Translations under genes and position numbers: made by a program
Assembly (NCBI GenBank): GCA_963824225.1
Contig: CAWGOF010000002.1
Location: 1-64,000, forward strand
Reading direction: 5' to 3'
Length of the DNA: 64,000 nt
From: CAWGOF01 sp963824225
GTDB taxonomy: Bacteria; Acidobacteriota; Polarisedimenticolia; Polarisedimenticolales; Polarisedimenticolaceae
In this document: positions 47,498-56,820 of the stretch, one piece after another
Position numbering within the stretch: position 1 is the stretch's first letter
Layout of the letters: each line of letters starts with the position of its first letter
Notes under the pieces: model-generated
What the model saw: the letters and a program-made list of their open reading frames with translations, nothing else
The model's database searches: none
Told to the model about the DNA's origin: nothing

Positions 47498-49738
47498 TTG
47501 ACTTTGACCAAGCAAGTGGAGATTGGCGGCCGCCCGATCACGTTCGAGACCGGTCGGCTGGCCAAGCAGGCGGATGGCTCGGTCGTGATTCGCCACGGCG
47601 ACACGGTCGTCCTCGTGAGCGCTGTCGCCGCACGCACGCCGCGGGAGGGAGTTTCGTTCCTCCCGCTCACCGTCGACTACCGGGAGGGCACGTACGCGGC
47701 AGGCAAGATCCCCGGCGGGTTCTTCCGCCGCGAAGGCCGGCCGAACGAGAAAGAAGTTCTCACGTCGCGCATGATCGACCGTCCGCTGCGGCCGCTGTTT
47801 CCCGATGGTTGGAACTTCGAGACCCAGATCATCGGCATGCTGCTGTCGTCGGATCAGTCGAATGACTCGGACGTGCTCGCGATCACCGGAGCTTCGTGTG
47901 CGCTGACGCTGTCCGATATTCCGTTCCCCGGTCCCATCGCTGCCGTTCGAGTCGGCTTGATGCCCGACGGCGAGTTCGTGATCAATCCGACGTTCCAGCA
48001 GCTCGAGACGTCCCGGCTCAACCTCGTCGTCGCCGGATCGGACGACGCGATCGTGATGGTCGAGGCCGGGGCCAAGGAAGTCGAGGAAGAGGTGATGCTC
48101 GAGGCCCTGTTCCGGGGCCACGACGCGATTCGCCTGCTCGTCGCCGCGCAGCGCGAGCTGGCGGCCAACCGCGGGCGATCGCTCCGGCCGGCACCGGTCC
48201 GCAACGCGCCGGACGGGTTGCCCGACCGGATCCGCGAGCAATGGAAGGCCCGGCTCGCCGAGGCGATGCGCATCCCGGGCAAGCTGCGCAACTACGCCAC
48301 GGTGGATGCGCTCCGCGCCGAGCTCCTGGCCTCACTGGCCGACAGCGCGGACGAAGAACGTGCGTTCGTCGGACGGTTCTGGCATGAGCTGCAGGACGAG
48401 ATCCTGCACGAGGAGATCCTCGAGCGGGGCATCCGTCTCGATGGTCGCCGGTTCGACGAGATCCGGACGATCACGTGCGAGGTCGGGGTGCTTCCGCGGA
48501 CCCACGGCTCGGCGCTGTTCACGCGCGGCGAAACGCAAGCCCTGGTAACGGTGACGCTCGGGACTTCGGGCGATGCCCAGCGCCTCGACTTCGTCGAGGG
48601 CGAGTCGACGCGGCGGTTCCTCATGCACTACAACTTTCCGCCGTTCTCCGTCGGCGAGACGCGCCCGCTCCGCGGACCGGGTCGACGCGAGATCGGCCAT
48701 GGAGCGCTCGCCGAGCGATCGCTCTCACCGCTCATTCCGGGCGAGACGGAGTGGCCGTACACGCTGCGTGTGGTGTCCGACATCCTCGAGTCCAACGGAT
48801 CGTCGTCGATGGCCACCGTGTGCGGGGCGTCGCTGGCGTTGATGGATGCGGGCGTTCCGATCGGGTCGGCCGTCGCGGGGATCGCGATGGGCCTCGTGAA
48901 AGTCGGAGATCGGGCCGTCGTCCTGTCCGACATCGCGGGAGCCGAGGATCATCACGGCGACATGGACTTCAAGGTCGCGGGAACGGCCCGGGGCATCACC
49001 GGGCTGCAGATGGACATCAAGATTGCCGGGATCAGCCGCGACATCCTGCGTGCCGCTCTCGAGCAGGCGCGCCGCGGACGACTTGAGATCCTGGAGAAGA
49101 TGGGCCGAGCGCTCGAGGCGCCGCGGGCCGACCTCTCGCGCTACGCGCCGCGGATCCTGACGATCACAATCGACAAGGACAAGATTCGCGAGGTCATCGG
49201 CCCGGGGGGCAAGGTGATCCGATCGATCACCGAGCGGACGGGCTGCAAGATCGACATTCACGATGATGGGCGAATCGACATCGCGTCCACGGACGAGGCC
49301 GCAGCGCAGCAAGCCCTCGAGATCATCCGGGAGCTCACGGCCGAAGCTGAGCTGGGCAAGACGTACGTCGGGAAGGTCGTGCGGGTCGTGAATTTCGGGG
49401 CATTCGTCGAGATTCTTCCGGGGGTCGAGGGACTGCTGCACATCTCGGAGATCACGAATCGGCGGCTGGCGGACGTACGCGAAGAGCTGAACGAAGGCGA
49501 CGAAACCGTGGTCAAGGTCGTGGACATCGACGCGCAGGGACGTGTGCGGCTATCGCGCCGCGTTGCGCTGCAGGAGCAGGGGCTGCTGCCCCCTGATCCG
49601 ATCGAACCGGTCGGAGTTTCCGGGACCGGCGAAGCCGACGACGATCGCGGACGCGGTCGTGGTCCACGCCCCGTCGGTCGCCCCGGGGGTCCCGGACGGT
49701 CGCATCGCGGTGGACCCGGCGGCGGTCATCGGAACTGA
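47498..49738 (+). CDS. pnp: Polyribonucleotide nucleotidyltransferase
   Basis: 746 residues from TTG 47498 (GAGGG 9 bases upstream), preferred since LTLTKQVEIGGRPITFETGR is the normal start. Two RNase PH domains (TVDYREGTYAAGKIPGGFFR, SRMIDRPLRPLFPDG; and GVLPRTHGSALFTRGETQAL, DFKVAGTARGITGLQMDIKI), a KH domain (GPGGKVIRSITERTGCKIDI) and an S1 domain (GKVVRVVNFGAFVEILPGVE). It ends in a Gly/Arg-rich tail of about 35 residues, presumably RNA-binding. It degrades RNA phosphorolytically 3' to 5'. Confidence 0.96.
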   Translation: MTLTKQVEIGGRPITFETGRLAKQADGSVVIRHGDTVVLVSAVAARTPREGVSFLPLTVDYREGTYAAGKIPGGFFRREGRPNEKEVLTSRMIDRPLRPLFPDGWNFETQIIGMLLSSDQSNDSDVLAITGASCALTLSDIPFPGPIAAVRVGLMPDGEFVINPTFQQLETSRLNLVVAGSDDAIVMVEAGAKEVEEEVMLEALFRGHDAIRLLVAAQRELAANRGRSLRPAPVRNAPDGLPDRIREQWKARLAEAMRIPGKLRNYATVDALRAELLASLADSADEERAFVGRFWHELQDEILHEEILERGIRLDGRRFDEIRTITCEVGVLPRTHGSALFTRGETQALVTVTLGTSGDAQRLDFVEGESTRRFLMHYNFPPFSVGETRPLRGPGRREIGHGALAERSLSPLIPGETEWPYTLRVVSDILESNGSSSMATVCGASLALMDAGVPIGSAVAGIAMGLVKVGDRAVVLSDIAGAEDHHGDMDFKVAGTARGITGLQMDIKIAGISRDILRAALEQARRGRLEILEKMGRALEAPRADLSRYAPRILTITIDKDKIREVIGPGGKVIRSITERTGCKIDIHDDGRIDIASTDEAAAQQALEIIRELTAEAELGKTYVGKVVRVVNFGAFVEILPGVEGLLHISEITNRRLADVREELNEGDETVVKVVDIDAQGRVRLSRRVALQEQGLLPPDPIEPVGVSGTGEADDDRGRGRGPRPVGRPGGPGRSHRGGPGGGHRN

Positions 49739-49753
49739 TCGCCCGAAACGTGA

Positions 49754-49778
49754 GAGGCGGGCCCGAACCGCCCGCCTC
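49754..49778 (+). terminator. Hairpin between convergent pnp and LysM genes
   Basis: GAGGCGGGC and GCCCGCCTC form a perfect nine-pair stem with a seven-base loop. No T-run follows on either strand, so its terminator role is likely by position only. Confidence 0.5.
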
Positions 49779-49804
49779 GTCCTCGCGTCGCGACCCGATC
49801 CGAG

Positions 49805-50926
49805 CTAGCGCAGCACTTCGACCTGATCACCGAGCAACGCTTCCCGCACGGCGCCCGACACCTTGACGGTGGAGGACGTCGTCTCGACCGTCAGCACGAC
49901 GGCTTGAGCGATGTGGGTTCGCGGCAGGTTCGGCCGCTGCCGATAGATCAGGAGCACGTCACCCGGCTGGACACCACTCGCGAGACCCAGATCGGTGTGA
50001 ATGATGTTTCCGCTGCCGGCATTCAGGTACTCGTAGCCGAGGGAGACGACGGCGCCCGTCGGGCCGCCGGACGGCGTCACGTCGTAGCGATTGAACGGGG
50101 GCATCGAGGCTCGCTTCGGTGCCGGGATCTCGTGCCACGGCAGGAGCTGGTCCTCGAACTGGACGTCCTCGCACGAGAACTCGATCACGGCCGTCGACGT
50201 GTCCTCTTGGGTCAGCATGACACGCACCTTCCCGAGTCGCCGGAGGTACGAGCCCAGGTTCTGGTCGGTCGTCGGATGCGTCACCGAGCCCACGGGCCGG
50301 ACGACACCGTACTCGGCGCCGGCGACGATCCCCTGGTTGCGGCCCTGGTTGAGGTAGATCACGTCGCCCTGCGCGGGGTGCTCTTTCTCGATCACCTCGC
50401 TCCCCAGAACGCGGAGTGCTTGATCCTGATGATCCGGATCGATGTATCCCGAGCAGTAGAGGTCCGATGCATCGGCCATGAGCATCATGGTCGGAGCGGT
50501 GGGAACCGCTGCGGCTGGCTCGGTGCCTTCGCCCTCGCCCGCCCCCTCCTCTACCGGGACCTCCTCGCCAGGAGGTGGACCTTCTTGCGTGATGACCACC
50601 GGCTTGCCGGGGATCACCAGGGGATCGCCGGGGTAGATCCAGTGACTGTCCAGGATGTAGCGGTTCTGATCCCACACTTGAGGCCACAGGAAGGGATCAC
50701 CGAGCCACTTCCCGGCCAGATCCCACAGCGTGTCGCCCTTCTGAATGACGTAGGCATCCGGTCCCGCCGCGGGAGGATCCCAAGCCGTCCAGTGGTCCCC
50801 GACTTGTTTGAGGTTCTTTGGCGGCCGCGTCGCCGCATCCTGAGCCCCGGGTCCGTTCACCCCCGCGAGGGCCAGGACCAGCAGGCCCACGACGGCCGAC
50901 GACCCCGTCGTGACCGACTTTCTCAT
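49805..50926 (-). CDS. Exported LysM-domain protein
   Basis: 373 residues with a signal peptide (AVVGLLVLALAGVNGPGAQ). A LysM domain at about 58-106 (AYVIQKGDTLWDLAGKWLGD, NRYILDSHWIYPGDPLVIPG) should hold it to peptidoglycan. After a Glu/Pro-rich linker comes an unrecognised beta-rich region with QGDVIYLNQGRNQGIVAGAE and GLASGVQPGDVLLIYRQRPN, segments typical of proteins built around FlgT/LysM-like modules in Acidobacteriota. Monocistronic; ATG 50926 is preceded by GAGGAGATCTGG. The 191 bases upstream contain TTGACT-17-GAAGAT, a weak promoter candidate, and no gene. Confidence 0.78.
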   Translation of the reverse strand: MRKSVTTGSSAVVGLLVLALAGVNGPGAQDAATRPPKNLKQVGDHWTAWDPPAAGPDAYVIQKGDTLWDLAGKWLGDPFLWPQVWDQNRYILDSHWIYPGDPLVIPGKPVVITQEGPPPGEEVPVEEGAGEGEGTEPAAAVPTAPTMMLMADASDLYCSGYIDPDHQDQALRVLGSEVIEKEHPAQGDVIYLNQGRNQGIVAGAEYGVVRPVGSVTHPTTDQNLGSYLRRLGKVRVMLTQEDTSTAVIEFSCEDVQFEDQLLPWHEIPAPKRASMPPFNRYDVTPSGGPTGAVVSLGYEYLNAGSGNIIHTDLGLASGVQPGDVLLIYRQRPNLPRTHIAQAVVLTVETTSSTVKVSGAVREALLGDQVEVLR

Positions 50927-51098
50927 CCAGATCTCCTCGGCGTGTGCGCGAAAGAACCTAGGCTCATCTTCTCGGAGGGTCTTATGGAAGTCAAGGAATT
51001 CCGAGTTTTCGTCAAGCCTCGCGTCCCCACTCCACCGTCGGCGACTTAAGAGAAGTATTCGAACCTTTCGCCTTCAGCGGCACGCCGCGGCCAAATAT

Positions 51099-51117
51099 AA
51101 TCCCGACAAGCGGGATT
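51099..51117 (-). terminator. Hairpin directly after rsmD
   Basis: AATCCCG and CGGGATT form a seven-pair stem around a five-base loop starting at the base after the rsmD stop. Only a short ATATTT follows, so it is a weak terminator at best. Confidence 0.45.
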
Positions 51118-51732
51118 TCAAGGCTCACAAGGCTCGTAGAAATCTAGGCGCGTGTCGCCGTACACGGCAGTGCGTACGCTTCGCAGTCCGGCTACCTCCG
51201 TACTCGGGGCCGCCCGCGATGGACCCTCGAGGACAAATAGGCCATGAGCCGCGAGAATGCGTGTGTCGGCCACCAACCTACGGAACCGTAGCCCCAGGTC
51301 GGTTTCATAGGGCGGATCGGCGAGGATCACGTCGAACGGGGCGAGCGCCTCGAGTTGCCCTGCGCACGACTCGGCGCCGCATACGAGAACGCGGCATCGA
51401 CTCTCGATCCCCAAAGCGTCGATGTTCGCGCGGAGGACCGCCACCACCTGGCGATCGGATTCGACGAACACGACCTCGCCAGCTCCCCGGCTGATCGCCT
51501 CGCACCCGTTCGCACCGCTGCCGGCGAACGCGTCGAGCACGCGGCCCCCGTCGAAGGATCGACCGAGGATATCGAACAGCGCCTCACGAACCTTCTCCGA
51601 GGTCGGCCGGACGCATCCGACCGTCGGCGCGACGATTCGTCGGCCCTTCAGAGATCCGGCGACGATCCGCAGCCCTGCGGGACGACTCGCCCGGTGGCTC
51701 GTCCTTCGGGCAGCTCGAGCGGAGCGCTTCAT
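51118..51732 (-). CDS. rsmD: 16S rRNA (guanine(966)-N2)-methyltransferase RsmD
   Basis: 204 residues from ATG 51732. GLRIVAGSLKGRRIVAPTVG is the family start; LDAFAGSGANGCEAISRGAG binds S-adenosylmethionine; FDVILADPPYETDLG supplies the DPPY catalytic motif. It methylates G966 in the 30S head. The first 20 residues are strongly basic. It follows the DEAD-box gene by 25 bases on the same strand. Confidence 0.92.
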   Translation of the reverse strand: MKRSARAARRTSHRASRPAGLRIVAGSLKGRRIVAPTVGCVRPTSEKVREALFDILGRSFDGGRVLDAFAGSGANGCEAISRGAGEVVFVESDRQVVAVLRANIDALGIESRCRVLVCGAESCAGQLEALAPFDVILADPPYETDLGLRFRRLVADTRILAAHGLFVLEGPSRAAPSTEVAGLRSVRTAVYGDTRLDFYEPCEP

Positions 51733-51757
51733 CCCAGCCAACCCGTCGATCGTTCCG

Positions 51758-52966
51758 CTAGCCTCGCCCCTGCCGACCCGTGGACGGTCCGCGCGCGCCG
51801 CGCCGGCGGGAGCGCCGACGTCGTGCGCTCGGTGCGCTCGCCCGCGGCACGGCTCCGGTCGGTCGCTCGCGGATGATCGTCTCACCGAGCAAGCGCTCGA
51901 TATGCGAGGCTCGCCGTTCGTCGGCTTCGGACACCAACGTGATCGCTTTCCCGGCCCGCGTGGCGCGGCCGGTCCGACCGATGCGATGCACGTAGTCTTC
52001 GGGCTGCAGCGGCACATCGAAGTTCACCACGAGGTCGATGTCCAGGATGTCGAGCCCCCGGCCCGCGACGTCCGTCGCGACGAGGATCGGGCACGCACCC
52101 GTGCGAAATGCCTCGAGCGCCCGCTCGCGATTGGCCTGCGACAGCAGGCTCGACAGCGAGACCACGTGATGTCGCCCGCGGCGCAGGGCCGCGGCGAGCT
52201 CGGACGTACCCTCGCGTGTCGCCGTGAACACGAGTGTCTTCCCCGGCTTCTCGCGGGCCAGAACATCGAGCAGGCGACTGACCTTCGCCGATTCGCTGAC
52301 CTCGAGGAATCGGTGCTCGACGCTCCGGGCGACTCGCGTCCCGGCGTGCATCCGAATGATCTCCGGATCGTGGAGGTACCGCTCGGCGAGGCGCCGGACG
52401 GCGTCCGGAACGGTCGCGGAGAACAGCATCGTCTGACGGCTCGCCGGAGTGCGTCTCAGGATCGCGTCCACGTCGTGGATGAACCCCATGTCGAGCATCC
52501 GGTCGGCCTCGTCGAGAACCACGTGACGGACCCGACGCAGCGAAACCCACGCCGACTGCAAGAGATCGAGCAGCCGGCCCGGTGTCCCGATCAACAGGTC
52601 GCACCCTGCGGCGAGCTTCTTCTTCTGCTCGCCGCTCGACGTACCGCCGTAGACCAGGCTCATTCGGATGCCGTGCCGCGTTCCGAACCGCTCGGCCTCC
52701 GCCGCTACCTGTTGTGCGAGCTCACGCGTCGGACAGATGACCACCGCTCGAGGGTCCGGCGTTCCACGATCGAGCTGTTGCAGGATCGGCAGTAGAAACG
52801 CGAGCGTCTTGCCCGTACCGGTCTCGGCCACGCCGATGAGGTCGCGGCCGGCAAGGAGCGGAGGCAGGGCTCGCTCCTGGATCGGGGTGGGACGCTCGTA
52901 GCCCGCGTCATCGAGTGCCGCGAGGATCTCCGGCGCGAGTGCGAACTGTCGAAACGACGCGGTCAT
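51758..52966 (-). CDS. DEAD-box RNA helicase, RhlE-like
   Basis: 402 residues. All motifs are in order: Q motif FRQFALAPEILAALDDAGYE, I AETGTGKT, Ia PTRELAQQ, GG, TPGRL, II DEAD (LDEADRMLDMGF), III SAT, IV-V ATDVAGRGLDILDIDLVVNF and VI HRIGRTGR. The tail is Arg-rich (PSARRRRSRRRGARGPSTG), likely for RNA binding. Probable roles are ribosome assembly or mRNA turnover; the rsmD neighbour favours the former. Confidence 0.93.
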   Translation of the reverse strand: MTASFRQFALAPEILAALDDAGYERPTPIQERALPPLLAGRDLIGVAETGTGKTLAFLLPILQQLDRGTPDPRAVVICPTRELAQQVAAEAERFGTRHGIRMSLVYGGTSSGEQKKKLAAGCDLLIGTPGRLLDLLQSAWVSLRRVRHVVLDEADRMLDMGFIHDVDAILRRTPASRQTMLFSATVPDAVRRLAERYLHDPEIIRMHAGTRVARSVEHRFLEVSESAKVSRLLDVLAREKPGKTLVFTATREGTSELAAALRRGRHHVVSLSSLLSQANRERALEAFRTGACPILVATDVAGRGLDILDIDLVVNFDVPLQPEDYVHRIGRTGRATRAGKAITLVSEADERRASHIERLLGETIIRERPTGAVPRASAPSARRRRSRRRGARGPSTGRQGRG

Positions 52967-52997
52967 CCACGCGGACTATAGCAAACACGCTTTGCGC

Positions 52998-53954
52998 TCA
53001 GAACAGCCCGTAGTGCTTGAGTCGCGCGAGGCTGGGGCGCATCTCGCGGATCGAGCCCTCGGCCAGGAACCGTGCGTGTACGACCTCGCGCTGCTTGGGG
53101 AAGTCCTCGGGCAGCGGGGGGAGGATCACTTCGGCCAGCGCCTGCGTGGCCGACGCGTCGAGCGGGACGCAGCCGGACTCGGCTTCGATGACGATCCCCG
53201 TCACCTGCCCCGATCGCTCGATGACGAACCGGATTCGATTCTCGTGGTCCAGGAACCATCCGTTTCCGTAGGCCCACTTCTCGAAGTCGTCGACCGTCTG
53301 GTACAGGCGGTTGTGCCATGCGCGCCAGATCGCGATGTAGATCTGTCGACCGTAGTCGCTCCAATCGAAATCGCGAGTCTCGAACGCCAGGTTCCCGAGC
53401 CCGTAGCCGGTCGTCGGGAACTGTCCCGGTTCGGGGACGAACGTGCTCGTGCCTCCGGTCCCACGACGCGAGTTCCGCGGCACCTGGTCGAGCGTCTCGC
53501 CGAAGTCCCGTACCGCTCGCCCGAGATCGAGCGGTGGACGCGGACGCGCGTTCTCCTCGTTTGGATCCGGCGGAATCTCGTTCTGCACCTCGCCCGAACC
53601 CGTCTCGCGCCCGCCGTCGGTCGGCGACGTCGCGGTTGCCGCGTCTCGCCCGGTCGGTTCTCCCGCCGTGCGCGGACCGCCCGCGGGCTTCTTCGGCGCT
53701 GGCGGCACGGGACGCGGTACGGTGACCTGCGGAACCTGTCCCGATGGGTTGGGGTTCGCGATCTCGCTCGGAGGCGGCACGAACGTGAAGTTCAGCACGC
53801 TGTCCTGCGGCACGGGCTCGGGGTTCTTTCGTGAGACCTCGGATGCGGCGGGGAACCACCAGCCGAGCGTCACGAGCAGCACGTGCAGGAACAGCGAAAC
53901 CCCGAGAGCGATGCCGCGCGCGAAGCGCGGGCCCTGCGATACCTCTTCAGGCAT
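52998..53954 (-). CDS. TonB-like envelope protein
   Basis: 318 residues from ATG 53954 (ACGGAGAA upstream). A short cytoplasmic start, one membrane helix at about 14-33 (IALGVSLFLHVLLVTLGWWF), a Pro-rich periplasmic stretch (about 55-140), and a C-terminal TonB_C-like domain (IRFVIERSGQVTGIVIEAES, DASATQALAEVILPPLPEDF). The C-terminus is unlike classic TonB in its length after the domain. No exbB/exbD is nearby. It may transduce energy or act as a TolA-like linker. Separated from the DEAD-box gene by 31 bases. Confidence 0.75.
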   Translation of the reverse strand: MPEEVSQGPRFARGIALGVSLFLHVLLVTLGWWFPAASEVSRKNPEPVPQDSVLNFTFVPPPSEIANPNPSGQVPQVTVPRPVPPAPKKPAGGPRTAGEPTGRDAATATSPTDGGRETGSGEVQNEIPPDPNEENARPRPPLDLGRAVRDFGETLDQVPRNSRRGTGGTSTFVPEPGQFPTTGYGLGNLAFETRDFDWSDYGRQIYIAIWRAWHNRLYQTVDDFEKWAYGNGWFLDHENRIRFVIERSGQVTGIVIEAESGCVPLDASATQALAEVILPPLPEDFPKQREVVHARFLAEGSIREMRPSLARLKHYGLF

Positions 53955-54020
53955 TTCTCCGTTCCGCACGCCCGCTCGACCGCCATCGACCATTCTAGGA
54001 CCCGTCGTGCCGCCACGCCG

Positions 54021-55115
54021 TCACGCCACGCGAACGCTGCGGCGCACGACCCGGTGAAACGCGCGGCGCAACCACTGGAAGTTGCGCGACGAGACGGTCG
54101 GATGCACGCGGTTCGTCAGCAACACGTAGACACCCTCCGTGGACGGGTCGAGCCACAGGGACGTGCCGGTGAAGCCGGTGTGACCCGGACTGCCGCACGG
54201 CAGGATGCCCCGGGCGGCCTGGGACTGCTCGGCGGGGACGAATCCCGCCGTCCGCGCGCCGGCGGTGGGCGCCCGAAGCAGATGCGATCGCCCACGCGGG
54301 CCGAGCGCGAGGCAGCGCGGGACGACGATCTCGCGCGCGAGAGCCGCTGCCTCCTCGGCCGTGAGGAACAGACCCGCGTGTCCGGCGACGCCGCCGAGCC
54401 CCCACGCGTTTCCGTCGTGCACGACGCCGCGATCGATATGATCCCGCCACTCGTAGCCCCGACCGGCAACGCCTGCGAGCTCACGCTCGTACGCGTTGCC
54501 GCGCTCGGTCGCCGCCGCGTCGGGGAAGGACCGCGGCGGTCCGGCGAAGCCCGTGTGCCGCAACCCCAGCGGGCCGGCGATCCGCGAGTCGAACAGCCGG
54601 GCCAGATCCGCGCCGCCCGCGCGCTCGATCGCCACACCGAGCGCGATGTAGCCCAGATCGGAATACACGCAGTGGCCGCGCTCGCCGGCCCGCGCCGCCT
54701 GGGCGATCTGCCGCAGGTATCCCGCACGGTCCTCGGCTCGCAGGTACAGCGGGAGCCACGCCGGCAGTCCGCCTTCGTGGCGCGCCAGCTCGAGCAGGCT
54801 CACCGCTGCCAGCGGCGACCCACGCGCCTCCTCGACCCAGCGCCCGACGGGCTCGGAGGCGTCGAGCACGCCCTCGTGGTCCAGGATCGCGAGGAGCAAA
54901 CCGGTGACGAGCGGCTTCGTCAGCGATGCGCCGTCGTACGGCGTGTCCTCGCGCACGGGCGCGGACGACGGCTCGCGTATGGCGAGCCCGGAGACCCCGC
55001 GACTGACAACCTGGCCCCGGGCCTCGACCCACCACGATGCGCCGGGCATCCAGCCCTCGGCGATCCGCGCGGCCACGAACCGAGCGATCGCCGCGTCTGC
55101 CGTCGTTCCGGTCAC
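54021..55115 (-). CDS. Serine hydrolase of the beta-lactamase/class C family
   Basis: 364 residues from GTG 55115, chosen because it forms a GTGA overlap with the preceding oxidoreductase stop. The SxxK motif is ASLTKPLV at about 73-80, with YSDLGYIALGVAIERAGG as the second (Tyr-x-Asp/Asn) motif and GHTGFTGTSLWLDPSTEGVY near the end as the third (HTG). All three match the beta-lactamase superfamily (esterase EstB, AmpC-like peptidases). No signal peptide is visible, so it may be cytoplasmic. Terminal gene of the clpC-to-lpxA run; role there unknown. Confidence 0.82.
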   Translation of the reverse strand: MTGTTADAAIARFVAARIAEGWMPGASWWVEARGQVVSRGVSGLAIREPSSAPVREDTPYDGASLTKPLVTGLLLAILDHEGVLDASEPVGRWVEEARGSPLAAVSLLELARHEGGLPAWLPLYLRAEDRAGYLRQIAQAARAGERGHCVYSDLGYIALGVAIERAGGADLARLFDSRIAGPLGLRHTGFAGPPRSFPDAAATERGNAYERELAGVAGRGYEWRDHIDRGVVHDGNAWGLGGVAGHAGLFLTAEEAAALAREIVVPRCLALGPRGRSHLLRAPTAGARTAGFVPAEQSQAARGILPCGSPGHTGFTGTSLWLDPSTEGVYVLLTNRVHPTVSSRNFQWLRRAFHRVVRRSVRVA

Positions 55116-56050
55116 GAGCGAAGCGCGCACGCGTCGCGAACCCGGTGCGCCAATACGAGAGCCCGACGCGCTTTGAGCCCATCGATCCACGGCCGCTCGC
55201 GCGTGCGCACGGCGCCGACGAACGCCGCGAGCTCGAGAGCCAGCGGCTCGCCGGGCTCGACCGGCAGCTCGTCGTGCTCGATCGATGGGGCTCCTCCGGG
55301 TGTCATGACCAATCGGTAGCGCTCGACGCGACGCGCGTTCGTGTCGCAGGACAGGTACGTCCGCGACTGGAACAGCCGGATCCGTCGCAGCGGCTCGGCC
55401 GAGATCCGGCTCGCAGTCAGGTTGGCCACGCAGCCGGACTCGAACCGGATCCGGGCGTTGGCGATGTCGACCTTGTCGGTCAGCGCAGCGACACCGACCG
55501 CATCCATCGACGCGACCTCCGTGCCATCGAGCTCGAGCAACAGGTCCAGATCGTGGATCATCAGGTCGAGCACGACGTCGATGTCGGTGCTGCGCGCCGA
55601 GAACGCCGCGAGCCGATGGATCTCGAAGAACCGTGGCGCGTCGACCGCGCGGAACAGCGCCCGGACCGCCGGATTGTAGCGCTCGGTGTGTCCGACCATG
55701 ACGAGGCGTGACGTCTTCGCCGCCGCGTCGAGGATCGCGTCCGCCTCGCCGATCTCGCGAGCGAGCGGCTTCTCGATCAGCACGTCGATCCCCGCCTCGA
55801 GCAGCTCGACCGCGACGGCCCGGTGGAACGCCGTCGGCACCGCGACGCTCGCCGCGTCGACCCGACCGACGAGATCCTGAACTCGCTCGAGGGCCACGCA
55901 GCCGTACTCCGCGGCGATCGCCCGTGCGCGATCCGCGTCGCGGTCCACGACGGCGACCAGCTCGACCTCGGGCAGCGCCGCGTACAGCCGAGCGTGGTGC
56001 CGACCGAGATGGCCTACACCGACGACCGCGGTGCGCGCCTTCACCGGCAT
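55112..56050 (-). CDS. Gfo/Idh/MocA-family oxidoreductase
   Basis: 312 residues from ATG 56050. The NAD-binding Rossmann motif is TAVVGVGHLGRHHARLYAAL, followed by DVLIEKPLA (the EKP motif of the family) and the GFO_IDH C-terminal domain (VLDLMIHDLDLLLELDGTEV with the catalytic-site His). It overlaps lpxA by 10 bases. Placement after lpxA recalls gnnA, a UDP-GlcNAc 3-dehydrogenase that starts synthesis of diamino lipid A; no gnnB-like aminotransferase is next to it. So the sugar-nucleotide role is a hypothesis from context. Confidence 0.85.
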   Translation of the reverse strand: MPVKARTAVVGVGHLGRHHARLYAALPEVELVAVVDRDADRARAIAAEYGCVALERVQDLVGRVDAASVAVPTAFHRAVAVELLEAGIDVLIEKPLAREIGEADAILDAAAKTSRLVMVGHTERYNPAVRALFRAVDAPRFFEIHRLAAFSARSTDIDVVLDLMIHDLDLLLELDGTEVASMDAVGVAALTDKVDIANARIRFESGCVANLTASRISAEPLRRIRLFQSRTYLSCDTNARRVERYRLVMTPGGAPSIEHDELPVEPGEPLALELAAFVGAVRTRERPWIDGLKARRALVLAHRVRDACALRS

Positions 56051-56820
56051 ACGCCACGCCGGCTGGATCGCACGAAATCCACGAAGTACCGCACCTCGGC
56101 CACGTGGCCCAGCTCCGCTTCCGCGCGAGACAGCCCGTCGGCCAGGGTGACCTTCGACTGGAACAGCAGGCGATAGCACCGCCGGATCGCATCGATGGTC
56201 GCTTGCGGGTATCCGGAGCGTTTGAGACCCACGACGTTCAACCCCACCGCCCGCGCCCGATTCCCCACCGTGAGGACCCATGGCAGCGCATCCTGAGTGA
56301 GCAGCGTTCCGCCGCCGAGGAACGCGAAGCGGGCGACCCGACAGAACTGATGCACGGCGCTGAACGCGCCGACCGTGGCCCCGTCCCCGACCTCCACGTG
56401 CCCCCCGAGCGTCGCCCCGTTGATGAACGTCGTCCGGCTCCCGACCTGGCAGTCGTGGCCCACGTGGGCGTGCACCATGAAGAAATTGTCGTCTCCGATG
56501 CGCGTCACTCCACCGCCGTGCTCGGTACCGCGATGGAGCGTCACCCCCTCGCGGATCCGGTTGCGGTCACCGATCTCGAGCCGGGTCGGGGCCCCGCGGT
56601 ACTTGACGTCCTGCGGCGCGCCACCCAACGCGGCCGTCGCCGCGATCACGTTGTCCGCACCGATCGTCGTCGGGCCGTCGACCACCACGTGCGACTCGAG
56701 CCGCGTCCGCGGCCCGATCGCCACACCCGAGCCGACCACGCAGAACGGTCCAACGTGCACTCCCGGGCCCAGCTCGGCATCCTTCGCGACCACGGCCCGC
56801 GCGTCGATCGTGATCGTCAC
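56041..56820 (-). CDS. lpxA: Acyl-ACP--UDP-GlcNAc O-acyltransferase LpxA
   Basis: 259 residues from GTG 56820, overlapping fabZ by 4 bases. Left-handed beta-helix hexapeptide repeats start at [20 protein letters not shown], with [20 protein letters not shown] and the catalytic-His segment [15 protein letters not shown]; the helical C-terminal domain reads [20 protein letters not shown]. It performs the first step of lipid A synthesis, so the cell makes lipopolysaccharide-type lipid A. Confidence 0.95.
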   Translation of the reverse strand: MTITIDARAVVAKDAELGPGVHVGPFCVVGSGVAIGPRTRLESHVVVDGPTTIGADNVIAATAALGGAPQDVKYRGAPTRLEIGDRNRIREGVTLHRGTEHGGGVTRIGDDNFFMVHAHVGHDCQVGSRTTFINGATLGGHVEVGDGATVGAFSAVHQFCRVARFAFLGGGTLLTQDALPWVLTVGNRARAVGLNVVGLKRSGYPQATIDAIRRCYRLLFQSKVTLADGLSRAEAELGHVAEVRYFVDFVRSSRRGVCR

